Shown in pieces: positions 47,281 to 57,811 of a stretch of 64,000 nucleotides of DNA; position 1 is the stretch's first letter; each line of letters opens with the position of its first letter. The translations under genes and the position numbers were made by a program. This DNA comes from Calendula officinalis (lineage: Eukaryota > Streptophyta > Magnoliopsida > Asterales > Asteraceae): NCBI GenBank assembly GCA_963853835.1, contig OY970822.1:20865058-20929057 (forward strand), given 5' to 3'. The notes under the pieces are model-generated. The model searched no databases. It saw nothing but the letters and a program-made list of their open reading frames with translations, and was not told where the DNA came from.

Positions 47281-48564
47281 GGTAAATTACTGTTTTTATC
47301 CCTGTGGTTTACCCGATTCTGCGTTTTTATCTCTATACTTCTTTTTTCTGTTTTTTTGTCCCTGAACTATGCCAAATTCCGTTTTTTTGTCCTTCCGTCC
47401 ATTTTCTGCCGTTAACTTACCGCACATGCCAAACATGTAAGGGTAATTTGGTCATTTTCCTAAAAAATTGTACCCTATGCTTTAAAAATTGTACTTTTAA
47501 TACTTACCTTCTTTCCCCTCTTCATCTTCTTCACTCATGTAATCATCTTCAAATCCAAGATGATTCACAAATCAAAACCAACAAAATTCAATGATTCTCG
47601 GGACCGCCATCGTACGACATCGTACGACACCACATGCATTCATCACTTTTAATTTCTGTTTGGTTCAGCTTCTGAACCTTGATCACCATACGGAAGAATT
47701 AAACGAACTGGATTTTTGCTCTTTTTTTCTGAATATGTTGTAACCATGATTGTGTAGGTGCTAGATGACAAATCTTTTGCAATCATGGTGGCGGTGGCAT
47801 TGGTGATGACGGCGGTAATCACTCCGGTTGTCACAATAGTTTACAAACCGGCGAGAAGATTTGTGCCATATAAACATAAAACAATCCTAAATTGAAACCG
47901 GGTTGTGATTTAAGAACGTAGCCACCATTCTCAACCTTCTAGAAGCTTCTAATCCAACCAAGAAGGCTCCATTCTCCAGACGCTCACCAGACCATCTCCG
48001 TCTTCCTCGTTTTTCCGGCAAGGAATCAGAAAGGCTCCGGTGACAAAGCCGCCACTTCGACATCACCAATTCCGGCAAACCAGAAGCAACACATCTCGAT
48101 CTCTCGTCTCTCGTGTTCGAACCAGCAGAACCTACGGCAACCTTTTCTTGTTAATTTGTTCAATAAATTGGGATTAGGGTTCATCAATTAGGGTTCCTCA
48201 ATTGGGATTAGGGTTCAAGAAATTGGGATTTGGGGATTAGGGTTCATCAATTTGTTTAAGAAATTGGGATTATGGTTCATCTTCCTTTGAAGAAGATGAA
48301 ATGTTTTTAGCAATTTGGGATTAGGGTTCATCAATTTGGGGATTATGTTTTGTAATTGAAGAACACATATGAAGAACATGAAGGAGTCAAAAGACGGAAA
48401 TACCCTCACTTTTTTAGCATTTCTCGTTAGTTAACGGCCAAATTTGAACGGAAGGACAAAAAACCGGAATTTGACATAGTTTAGGGACAAAAAAATAGAA
48501 AAAAAAGTATGAGGACAAAAACACAGAATCGGGTAAACCACAGGGACAAAAACATTAATTTACT
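47281..48564. mobile_element. Pack-MULE-like foldback, 1284 bp
   Basis: Ends GGTAAATTACTGTTTTTATCC and GAGTAAATTAATGTTTTTGTCC (opposite strands). Arms of about 150 bp share TTTTTGTCCTTCCGTCC and AACGGAAG-type motifs. Flanks TAAAAATAG and TAGAAAATA may be a decayed 9-bp duplication. Inside are a CHX gene fragment and, at 48160-48350, four or more units of AATTGGGATTAGGGTTCATC. Confidence 0.8.
47758..47973 (+). pseudogene. Captured fragment of a CHX-type cation/H+ exchanger gene
   Basis: Frame VLDDKSFAIMVAVALVMTAV then ITPVVTIVYKPARRFVPYKH matches the end of the CPA2/CHX membrane domain and the start of its cytosolic domain. After a stop, NVATILNLLEASNPTKKAPF continues in another register; in CHX18/20-type proteins this segment follows a short distance downstream. 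The two blocks lie in the right order with a deletion between them. No start, no complete domain; non-functional cargo of the MULE. Confidence 0.82.
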
Positions 48565-49322
48565 CTAGAAAATATTAGTTTTCGCTAAATATAACATCAA
48601 CAAGCGTTTAACGAAAAAGGTAAAATTCGCCAAATAAAGTGCATCTTGCATGATGTGTGTTTGGTCAAAATCGTAGGTCCAATTCCATTTTGGTTAACAT
48701 ATTACGTAATTTGTTTAATAAGGAGATTATGATTGTCAAGCATAACACACACCAAATTAAGGTAGTCACATCTTTGGCTACTTAATTATTTCATTTATAA
48801 CCTCGTTTAGATTCTTTGACAAAAGATATCATATTGCTGCAACACAAACTACATAGAGAATAGTTACTAGTAGATAGCTTTTCATTTTGTTCATTACTTT
48901 GCTACTGTGGACAATATGATGTAGATTTAAAGGCGAGAAATCCAGTTAACTTTGAAAAGGCGAGAGAGTTTTAATAAAATAGCGTACATTGTAATTAAAC
49001 ACACATTTTTTTAAAGTACCATTATCTTTTTTCAAAATATTTTACACATTTATACTTTACAAATCGTGTCCTTCCTTTTAATTGTGCATTTCTATTCACA
49101 TGCGTAGGCCCGATCAAATGTGTATTATTTTTTTTACACAAAAGGTGTTATAATCTGTATGGAACTAACTAGTGCTTTATGTAATTGATCAAGACCGCTC
49201 ATTAGTGTTCGGATCATGTTGTATTGGATGCAAATGAGACTTGATGATGACCATTCATGATATGTGGGCCATCTTTCATTTGATACACATGTGACTTGAG
49301 AGACATCATCACCCTATTATTA
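48565..49322. other. Intergenic
   Basis: Nothing recognised. Confidence 0.5.
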
Positions 49323-49637
49323 GACCGATGCTAACGAGGTAACCGACGCGGTCTCCTTCCTCTCCCCATTTGCATGCCTCACCAGTTTGGGGTAAGGGAT
49401 CAAACACATTGGTTGAAGGAAGAGGGGAGGCACATGTTTGGTGGGGGCCCAAAGTAATTTAATATGGTATATTGGTATTATATATGTGTGTATGTTTTAT
49501 AATGACGATGTCTAAAAAATTAAAGAGAAATGATATTGATAGCATGAAGATGTCAGTTGATGTGTTTGCTGACGCCTGACGTGACATTTATTTGACAAAA
49601 AATGATGACGTCAGTTGTGTCACTGTTGGCACTAGTC
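49323..49637. mobile_element. Tourist-like element, 315 bp, GACCNNTGCCAAC family
   Basis: Ends GACCGATGCTAACG and GACTAGTGCCAACAG (opposite strands), TTA on both sides (49320-49322 and 49638-49640). Confidence 0.78.
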
Positions 49638-50549
49638 TTACAAACAACCGTCATACACAACCATCAACAAACACTACCCAATCCCGCCAAAAATATGGTA
49701 TGTGGATGTGATTAGAAAGTCGTACATATATCTAGGAGTAGAGAGTAGTTTCCTGAATGATCTCCGACAAAAGTATGTGGTAGAAAAAACATGTGTGACA
49801 ACAAGAGTAGAACATGGAAAATGTACGAAGCATGTAATGGTAAGTTCATTTTAAGATTTGAACCGTCATCTTCTGTTTGATAGAAATGTTTAAATTGAAA
49901 GATCATATAAAATGGAAACTACACAATTAGCCTCGTAAATTTTGTGAATCAATATATGATAAGTACAAAAGGTTCAAAGATTTAATCATGATGTTCTCCA
50001 AGGTTTTAAATTAAAGCAAAAAAATATCATTCTGTAACTATGCTTTCAACTTTTATAATACCAAAGACTCAAAAGAGTGAACTATGAAGAACGGGCCCGG
50101 GAGCATGTGTCAAGTGCCATAGGCCCATACATATCGACTTTGTTTGGTTGCATACAGTGATACAGGGGTTGCAATTTCTGACATGCTAGAGTTGAGGCAA
50201 ACAAATTTTTAATCATTTTTAGATTGATTCAACTGACTCGTTTATTAAACGGGTTAAGTATGGCTTGATCACAATATGAATGGGTCGACCAATTAACTCG
50301 ATTAATTATTAAAACACGTTTAAAAATATACTTCGTATATAGTTATACTTTAATAGTTTATAGATGTAGTTGAAAAATAAATATTGTTAAAAAAATAGAC
50401 CTACTTAAGTAGGTTATACGTACACATCTATATAATCAACATGTTTGACCTTTCAAGCTGTTATCATATTTAACTTGTTTAATTAAACGAGTTATATGAG
50501 TCGTGTCCGAGTTGAAAGTTAACATGTTAGAGTTGAAATATCTGACTTA
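49638..50549. other. Intergenic
   Basis: Nothing recognised. Confidence 0.5.
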
Positions 50550-50975
50550 TCTTACTACTATATAAAGCATTTAGGCCTACCTCATTAGGCAAGTTTAAGG
50601 AGCTCCTTAAACTTGATTTTAAGGACCTTTCCACTTTTGTTAGTTAGTTCTCTACCTTAAAAAAATAAATCGCGGCTAATAAGATTCGAACCCAAGACCT
50701 CTCCTAACTTATCACTATGTGTTAACCACTTGCTATACATTACACTTTGGTAACACCACCCACACTTAATAACAAAAGTCTGTTACTCGAAAACCATTTT
50801 ACCCAATAACATTAAATATACGACGCTGTAAATCATCAACTCTTACCAAAATCCACATTTCCGTTTAATTATTTATTTCTAGCAATAATTATTACCGTGT
50901 AAACGAACAACACTTGCTCGCCACGAAATATGGTTTCTGGGTACCCGCCGCCGCATTGCGCGGGTACCCTGCTAG
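50550..50975 (+). mobile_element. Non-autonomous Helitron, 426 bp, complete
   Basis: Starts TCTTACTACTATATAAAGC and ends with hairpin GGGTACCCGC...GCGGGTACCC, then TG and CTAG, inserted exactly between A (50549) and T (50976). Inside, on the minus strand at about 50655-50745, is a tRNA-like stretch with TAGCAAGTGGTTAA and GGGTTCGAATCT. Confidence 0.88.
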
Positions 50976-51149
50976 TTTATATAAACAAGTCTGTTCGAGT
51001 TGAATGATTCTGACCTACGAACCTACGAGTTCTAACCCAACCTAGAATTGTCATCATGTCAACTTTTAAAGAAAGCTAGCTAATTTTTGGGCGTGACATA
51101 TGAATTTTACATTATAGTTATATTCTATAGATTAACTTAGTAAAAGGTT

Positions 51150-51684
51150 AACTAACAAAACTATTGAAGTAGTTGAACTCATATCAACAATTCATAATTT
51201 CATACAAACAAAATTAATTTATATTAAACGGTCTAATAATCATACCGAAGCTCAAAGAGATATGGCATGAGCGCAAAAAGGCTAGACGCGATCAAATAAC
51301 GTTAAAACGATTTCATCAATCTATCATAATCAAGATAGCTATCTATGAAATATAAATTTAATATCAAATAGAAAAAGAAGTGAAAAGCAAAATAACACTG
51401 ATTCAATCCATTTAGAGAGGTTTGATGATGATTTTGGTGATAAAAGTGAAGAGAGAGATTAGGGTTTTAGAGAGAGAAACAAGAGAGAGAGAGAGTGAAC
51501 AATTGCTGTGAAATTGAAATGAGATTAATGGCAAAAGTTCTAGAATTGAGCCTTACATCTTGGTATTTATACCATGGCTCAATTCTTGGTTAGTTAGGAC
51601 CATTTTGTTAATAAAAACTAACCTATATACAATGTTACACTTTAGCCCCTAGACTAACTATTACAACATATTTAATACCTAACA
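51150..51684 (-). repeat. 3' LTR of the Sirevirus-like element (outer edge approximate)
   Basis: Minus strand starts TGTTAGGTATTAAATATG right after the polypurine tract AAAGGGGGAGAT. TATAAATACC at about 51567-51576 (minus) is a fitting LTR TATA box, followed by a CT-rich leader. With the other LTR outside the window, the CA end cannot be fixed. Confidence 0.65.
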
Positions 51685-51698
51685 ATCTCCCCCTTTGT
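51685..51698 (-). promoter_or_regulatory. Polypurine tract next to the 3' LTR
   Basis: Minus strand CAAAGGGGGAGAT, directly before the LTR TG: the plus-strand primer site for reverse transcription. Confidence 0.8.
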
Positions 51699-52024
51699 AA
51701 TAGTAGACTAGGTTGCATATCTTTGAAGACTTCTGTGATTGTAAGGCTGGAGCTGAGAATTGAACCGTTGAGCAGTTATGTTGATAAAACAGCATCAGCC
51801 TTTGATCATCAGTGACAGATATACTTTTAATCGGCTTTTCAACCAATATAAAGTATTCCAGAAGACTTCATGCAAATCGACTGAATGTAGACCCATAGAT
51901 AGAGCAGTTAGCAGCGGAAGTCCTTTCTTGAAGTTGTGGCGTTTGTCGATTTGCTGCAGATCCTTGGTTCCTGATGTTTGTTGAAGTTGAAGCAGTGCGG
52001 AATGTTGATATGTTAAGGATTTTC

Positions 52025-52186
52025 TGACCGTTGTTGATAATGTTGGAGTACGGTCATAAAATCCCTTATCTGATGTGTTGACTGTTGTTGATAAAATTGA
52101 AATACAGTCATCAGATCTTCCATCAGACATAGTGACCGTTGTTGATAACAATGGAGTACGGTCGTCTGATCTTCGCACGAGAAGGT
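52025..52186. repeat. Three 54-bp tandem units
   Basis: Units start at 52025, 52079 and 52133 with TGACCGTTGTTGATAA and contain a TACGGTCAT core. They lie in the non-coding zone between extra ORF and 3' LTR. Confidence 0.85.
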
Positions 52187-53720
52187 ATCAGGGTAACCCA
52201 GGATCACATAGATTGCCTGTTTGCACAACAGTTACATAAACTGTGTGACCTACGTTCAGTGTTGGCATTGATGTTAGCACTGGTAGGATTTCCATTCAAT
52301 CATCGTGGAATACCAATATTTTTGGTATCACTATGAATGTTCCGGCAATATCTCAAAGATATGCTTGGTAGAGTGCCTGTGTCCTAGAGAAATTTAATTC
52401 GGTTCTAGACTCTATACGTGGACAAACGAAGGCGAGGACTGGAGGTGGGTCCTCTTTTTCAATATCAACAATCTCCAAATGAGATGTCGATAGTGGATGT
52501 GGTAATCTCCGTGATTTTGAAACAAGTACTTTTTGTACTTGAGTGGTCAGTGGGGGTTGTGCATTGCATCACTGGGTCCATGATGTCTTAATCAGAAAGC
52601 AACTCATGCAGTCTGATTTAGATGTGGCTACCCGGTCATTTGTTCGGTTTAGGGAGGGTTTTCCGTTTTCTTTAACCCTTTCACACACGCTCCTCACTCA
52701 ACTCACTTTTTCTTTTCCAACCACACCCTCATTTTTGTTTTTACCATGTGATAAGCTGATTTGCACCCCATACTTCATACCCCCTCTCAATTTTTACCTC
52801 AACGCACCCCAATCAAGATCCCACGATACTTGATTCTGCTCACCTAGACCTAGGACCCTCACCTTTTAGTTCCTATATTGTCGGTGGCTCCGGGGAAGAT
52901 CATGCTGGGTTTAGCAGATCATAGGAGTTATTTGAGAGTGGACTATTACGCTCATGTGCAATTTTAATCAGCTTTTTGAAGATGTTTCATTTTAGGAGTT
53001 TCACATGGATTTTGGGTAACACCGGACTCACTTAGAGTATCCGTTAGCACACGGTATGAATCGGTAGTCGTTTGCACAACCGTTGATTCAAATGTGTGAC
53101 CTGCGTTTAGAGTTGGCGTGATTTTAGCTCTAGCAGGATTTCCACTCGATCCTCGTGAAACATCAGATTGTGATGCCACTACGAGTGTTCCGATGGATTC
53201 ACTGAGATCCATTTTTATAGTGCAAGTGTCCTATATTGGAAGGTTCTTGAGGGTGAGAACTAGACACACTGTGCATACAAATGAGACTTAACCCGGGGCA
53301 GGAGGTTATTATTATTCAATACCGACATACTCCGAATGAGTAGTCAGTAGCTTTTGTGCTACGTCCCCTGATGAAATGAAACAAATCCCTGTTGAGAGGA
53401 ATTTGAGTAGTTGGTGGTGGCGTGCATTTGCTTTACTGGGCCAGTAAAGTCTAGTGAAACATTCAACGAATGAATGATAACCTATTTAATTGGTTGCCCG
53501 GTTTGCTTTCGGTTTGGATGCACTCATAAGGTGTGTTTTCTTTGATTTATCATGTTTTCACATCACCTTGCACTCACCTATTACTATACCCTAGACCTAA
53601 ACCCTCACATTTACCAGTTGGCTGAAATATTTCCCTGGGAAGGTGTGGCCGGATCTGGCAAACCATGGGAAGGTATGTCTTTTGAAGTAGTGAGTAACGA
53701 GAATTAAAAGAATTTGTAAT
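52130..53720. repeat. Diverged direct duplication of about 0.75 kb
   Basis: GTGTGACCTACGTTCAGTGTTGG at about 52239 recurs as GTGTGACCTGCGTTTAGAGTTGG at about 53095. The same order of landmarks follows in both: TAGGATTTCCA, AGTGTTCCG, GTGTCCTA, CCGAATGAG-like, CCTAGACCTA, CCCTCAC. No coding frame survives in either. Confidence 0.75.
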
Positions 53721-53844
53721 AAACAGATGCAATCTTTACTAGAGAACTAGTAAAGAGATCGTTTACGGATATTACAACGACTTATAATTAGCGTTACAAA
53801 CATAAAACTTTTTATTTGGGTAATTTATTTTTGGTTTTCTGAAT

Positions 53845-53900
53845 TTTCTCCCCCTAGAAATAATAATTCTCCCCCTAGAATTAATATTTCTCCCACTCGA
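53845..53900 (-). repeat. Internal polypurine-tract copies
   Basis: On the minus strand TCTAGGGGGAGAA occurs twice, 19-20 bp apart, followed by GTGGGAGAAA, about 2.2 kb ahead of the LTR-proximal tract. Confidence 0.8.
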
Positions 53901-54085
53901 CAAAACAAAGATATTGAAAAGTTGTCAGTTGTAGAAACGTACCTTATACATCGTCGGAGAGTTGAAGGAGAGGTTTTGCGGTTAAGCTTGATTGATATTT
54001 GTGGATTCCTATAAGAGCGGGTCCTGAATCTGTTTTGATCAGAAGCCATTGTGGAACAGGTGAAGTGCATCCCAGCATTTGAATG

Positions 54086-57000
54086 TTAATGCCGCCCACG
54101 TCTTTCATACGGTTTTTGGCGATTAACTGATTCGTCCTGCCATCTTAGCCCATGATATTGACCGAAAGGTAGTGGCATGTTGGGAACTTCAGTTGTGTAG
54201 GTAGGCGTGTTTCTTCTTTCTCGTACACCCAGGTGAACCTCAAAATGTCTAATCACTATTCGCCAGCTTAGTCTTTCCTTAATGGCAGTGATTAGTGTGT
54301 CAATATTGCTTCGAAGAGAGGTGTTTTCTGGGATGCTGGGATCTCTGTTCATGTGCCTCCCCTTTTTCTCCAATTTCTTCTTAAGGATGTTCAATGTGCC
54401 GTCACAGTACTTGGCAATGTCAGACACACGGAAGAATACTCGTTCTTTGAAGTAGTTTGTGTAAGTCATTCCCAAGTTGGGTTCACCTAGCACAACTGTT
54501 CTCCGAGTTTTAATCTCGGAGGGAAGTGATCTGTAAGGAGCAGCTAAGTGAACCTTTGCTGTACCACTCTCAACAGCCATCTGCACATCTTCCATTCGAG
54601 CAGCTAATGTTTTAACAAGCATGAAGCGCTTCAGAGCAGCCTGAGCGAAATTTCTCGCATGATTTTTAACTGGATGAGGCGTGTCTGGTAGTAAGCGTAC
54701 TGTGTTGTAAAGAAATTCTATATCCCGTGGTTCAAGAATATAGAAGTCTCCTTCAGTAATTGTGTACAGTTGATCATCTGCTCTGCGAATATGGAAGATT
54801 GTGTACCAGTAGTAGCCTGAGAAGTGGTCGGTCGTTATCTCCAGGAGTTGTGTTATCGGGAATTTGCTGTAGCGATCGGTTTTGCCCCTAAGGTAATGCA
54901 TTGTAAGGTAATACATTTTCTTTTCTCTGAAAGGCAGTACCACTTCTTTGTACAAATCCTGATAAATTACAGGCAGCTCTGTCTCCTGGAAAATAGCAGA
55001 GAAGCGATCTTCAACAAATGGCATTTTGACTTGTTGAAAGAGGCACGCTTTGGAGATCTTTAGGCGGCGTTTGTTAGCTTTTTCCGCCGCCCTCTTCTCG
55101 CTATATGATAAAACCGGCACATCATGTGTAGGAGAGGCAGTTGGTGGTTCCGGTGCTGGAGTTCTGGCGGCAACCAGTTGATCGTAGTTCCGGAAGTAAC
55201 GGTGATAATTTTCTCGGGTGAAAGGATATCTTTTGACGTCAAATTGTTCATCCTCCCCTGCTTTGTCGCTGTCGGAGTCATCGTTTGAAGGGGAGGTGGC
55301 AGGTTGAGTTGATTCGTTAAAAGCATCCCTCACAATATTGTCTTCTTCCGGGTCACTAGGTAAATCAATCACTGTGTCCGCCTCTTTTCTCAGGACCTGT
55401 TGAACATTGTCGTTTTTATTGTTCTCAACCTCAAAATTTATAGATTGGAGATGACACATAGATTCAAGTTTTTCGGCTTCAGTCATCTCACTGGATTTAC
55501 GGTTATTTTGGGGCAAGATGTCTTCACTCTCATCTACTCGCCACTGGTTGAGTGGTTCAACGTTCAGCACCTGATCGTAATCAAACTCAACAACCGCCCA
55601 GTCATGAAAGTATTCATAGTCTTGTTGTCCTCCTCCCTGTGTTTGATGAGAGGAGCTGGGTTGTTGTTGAGAATGACTTGCACCTCCTTGAGTTTGAGAA
55701 CTGGATCCACCACGTTCCAGAATTCTCCTCTGTCCTCCTCCTCCCTGAGGATCATCCTCAGGGTCTCCCGGTCTTCTGTATATAAGGGATCCTTGCCTGC
55801 ATGGCTCGACCAGTTCTTCTAAGCGATAGTTGAACATCGCTTTAATTTGTTCAATTGTAAAAGAACGGGATGCTTCCAGGAGCATTTCTCTGTTTAGTGG
55901 ATCAGAAGTCGGTGGAAGAGGAGCAACAGTTGTCAGCCTACTCTCAATGTTCTCCAACCTCGTACTTAGTGATTGGATTGTTGAGGTGAGATGAGGGATA
56001 AGCTGCATTTCAGGATTTGGCATTGCAGTTGTGGTGGTGGTGGTAGCCTCAGATGGTGTAGTCTGTTGAGGGAGGGTCATAACAACCGTTGTAGATGAAG
56101 TTGTAACGACCCTCGAGGCAGTACCAGTAATGATGGTAAACGAGGGAAGTGAGGTGTCAATTGGAGGTGTTGTGATTGTTACTGGTGGGGTTGTGGTGGC
56201 GACTGGTGGAGTTGTGGTTGTTACTGGTGGAGTTATGGTGGTGACTGGTGGAGTTGTGGTAACTGGTGGAGAAGTGATTGTGGAGGCTGGAATTGTGGAT
56301 GATAGTGGGGGGACTGTTGTTGTGGTAGTTGTGATGGTTGACGTGATTGGTAGTTCGGAGGTTGCAGTTGTTGGGATGGTGGATGAGATAGGAGGAACGG
56401 AGGTTGTGGTAGTGGGAATTGTTGATGTGATTGGTTGTTGAATGTGTGGTGGAGAAGGATCCGTGAAGATAGGATCATCAAAAGGATTTGGGGATCCTTG
56501 TGGTGGCGGTGACGGTGGACCTTGTTGTGGTGGTGAAGGTGGACCTTGATGTGGTGGTGAAGGTGGACCGTGTGGTGATGGTGGTGAACCTGGTCGATCA
56601 GATATCGTTGCAGCTGAGTCTGTTGATGATGAAGAAGAGGACGGTTCAGCTGGTTGTTGTGGTTGTCGTATTATGGGTCGAGTTGGCGGAGGTAGAACTT
56701 GTTCAGATGATGTAGTGGCCACCGACCCACTTCCTGAGGCACCGCTGGATAAAATTCGAGGTCGTTTAGCACGTTGGTGAGTCGGTGGTTGTTGCTGTTC
56801 AGCCTGTCTACGTCTAGGCCGTGGTTGAGGTGGTGGTTGGTGTGGTTGAGCTGGTGGTTGTTGTACTGGGGCAGCTTGTTGTGCAGGAGCAGCTGGTTGA
56901 GCTGGAGCAGGAGGTGCTCCTTCAGGTGTCCAGTCAGGATAATGAAGAGCCCGGTAATGGTTCACACTATCAAGATTGAAGTTTGCGATTTTAAGAAGTG

Positions 57001-57811
57001 GGAGTGGGATCGCGGCATCATTGACTGCAGTTGTACCACTGTTGCCCCTTAGAAAATTAACGCTCGATGGTATGAATTTTCTTGCAACATCTCTGGTATG
57101 AATGTTTTGGTATCTCTCCATGAAATGTTCTATCATAATTGCCCAGAACCTCGGGTATGGCAGAAATGCCGGTTCCTTTGATTTGGAGAGCTTGAATTCT
57201 TCCCACAAGTAGGCAGCATAGTCAAAGTGGCGGTTGTAGCACATGGCATGATAGGCATGGTGAACTTCTTTTGATGCCCTGTCGTGACCACCTTTCTTTG
57301 CTGTCATGCAGCGGTTAAAGATCGTGAAGACATGGGACCAGCTCCGTGCCATATTTTTCTTCTTGAATTCTCTGAGGTCAATAGTGTGCCGAGGAAGGTC
57401 TAGACCTAGGTCGTGTATTCCGAGATACACTTCCTCGAATGGCAGCTGTGGTTCAAATGCAGTCAGTGGTGGTCTAGAGTCAGCACGAGGTAAGTGGAAG
57501 ATGTCATAAAGATCATCTTTTGTAAAGTGAATTTGTTGTTCATCAATTATGGTTTCGAAATGTGAGGGGGTTGTTGATGTCACCAAGGTTAGGTTGGCAA
57601 AGAACTGTTGTACATACACCGCTGGAACCGATGGTCTGGCATTTATTGAGTAGAAGAGAGGATGGCGTTGGAGAACATGAGAATGAATCGGGTAGTTGAT
57701 GGAGAATGAGACTTCTTCTTCCGGTGACCAGTAGGGGTTGTTCTCCGCCATGGGTTTGAGCCTGTATGGAGGAACCAGGGTGTTCTCGTCAATGATATGT
57801 TGTGCTGCCAT
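54086..57811 (-). CDS. Extra ORF (aORF) of the Sirevirus-like element, intact
   Basis: 1241 residues from the ATG at 57811 without a stop; the 11 codons upstream contain no ATG. N-terminal domain, about residues 10-290, is globular (FSINYPIHSHVLQRHPLFYS, FTKDDLYDIFHLPRADS) and of the kind annotated in plant genomes as putative transposon-associated protein. Then a Pro/Gln linker, a Ser/Thr/Pro-rich mucin-like stretch (about 430-600) with many TTPPVT units, a short coiled coil (HLTSTIQSLSTRLENIESRL), a Gln/Gly-rich and acidic part, and a C-terminal domain (about 870-1200) with RVSDIAKYCDGTLNILKKKL and AIKERLSWRIVIRHFEVHLG. No signal peptide or transmembrane segment is visible, so an envelope role is not supported. 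It is open while pol is broken. Function unknown. Confidence 0.85.
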   Translation of the reverse strand: MAAQHIIDENTLVPPYRLKPMAENNPYWSPEEEVSFSINYPIHSHVLQRHPLFYSINARPSVPAVYVQQFFANLTLVTSTTPSHFETIIDEQQIHFTKDDLYDIFHLPRADSRPPLTAFEPQLPFEEVYLGIHDLGLDLPRHTIDLREFKKKNMARSWSHVFTIFNRCMTAKKGGHDRASKEVHHAYHAMCYNRHFDYAAYLWEEFKLSKSKEPAFLPYPRFWAIMIEHFMERYQNIHTRDVARKFIPSSVNFLRGNSGTTAVNDAAIPLPLLKIANFNLDSVNHYRALHYPDWTPEGAPPAPAQPAAPAQQAAPVQQPPAQPHQPPPQPRPRRRQAEQQQPPTHQRAKRPRILSSGASGSGSVATTSSEQVLPPPTRPIIRQPQQPAEPSSSSSSTDSAATISDRPGSPPSPHGPPSPPHQGPPSPPQQGPPSPPPQGSPNPFDDPIFTDPSPPHIQQPITSTIPTTTTSVPPISSTIPTTATSELPITSTITTTTTTVPPLSSTIPASTITSPPVTTTPPVTTITPPVTTTTPPVATTTPPVTITTPPIDTSLPSFTIITGTASRVVTTSSTTVVMTLPQQTTPSEATTTTTTAMPNPEMQLIPHLTSTIQSLSTRLENIESRLTTVAPLPPTSDPLNREMLLEASRSFTIEQIKAMFNYRLEELVEPCRQGSLIYRRPGDPEDDPQGGGGQRRILERGGSSSQTQGGASHSQQQPSSSHQTQGGGQQDYEYFHDWAVVEFDYDQVLNVEPLNQWRVDESEDILPQNNRKSSEMTEAEKLESMCHLQSINFEVENNKNDNVQQVLRKEADTVIDLPSDPEEDNIVRDAFNESTQPATSPSNDDSDSDKAGEDEQFDVKRYPFTRENYHRYFRNYDQLVAARTPAPEPPTASPTHDVPVLSYSEKRAAEKANKRRLKISKACLFQQVKMPFVEDRFSAIFQETELPVIYQDLYKEVVLPFREKKMYYLTMHYLRGKTDRYSKFPITQLLEITTDHFSGYYWYTIFHIRRADDQLYTITEGDFYILEPRDIEFLYNTVRLLPDTPHPVKNHARNFAQAALKRFMLVKTLAARMEDVQMAVESGTAKVHLAAPYRSLPSEIKTRRTVVLGEPNLGMTYTNYFKERVFFRVSDIAKYCDGTLNILKKKLEKKGRHMNRDPSIPENTSLRSNIDTLITAIKERLSWRIVIRHFEVHLGVRERRNTPTYTTEVPNMPLPFGQYHGLRWQDESVNRQKPYERRGRH

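Noticed and set aside
50655..50745. Functional tRNA gene inside the Helitron
   Set aside because: Only A- and B-box-like motifs are there; acceptor and anticodon stems do not pair.
56130..56900. Plus-strand Val/Gly/Trp-rich open frames opposite the extra ORF
   Set aside because: They are shadows of the Thr/Pro/Gln repeats on the minus strand.
54086..57811. Envelope gene in the extra ORF of the copia element
   Set aside because: Only position and a mucin-like stretch fit. No signal peptide, no transmembrane segment and no fusion-type sequence is visible.
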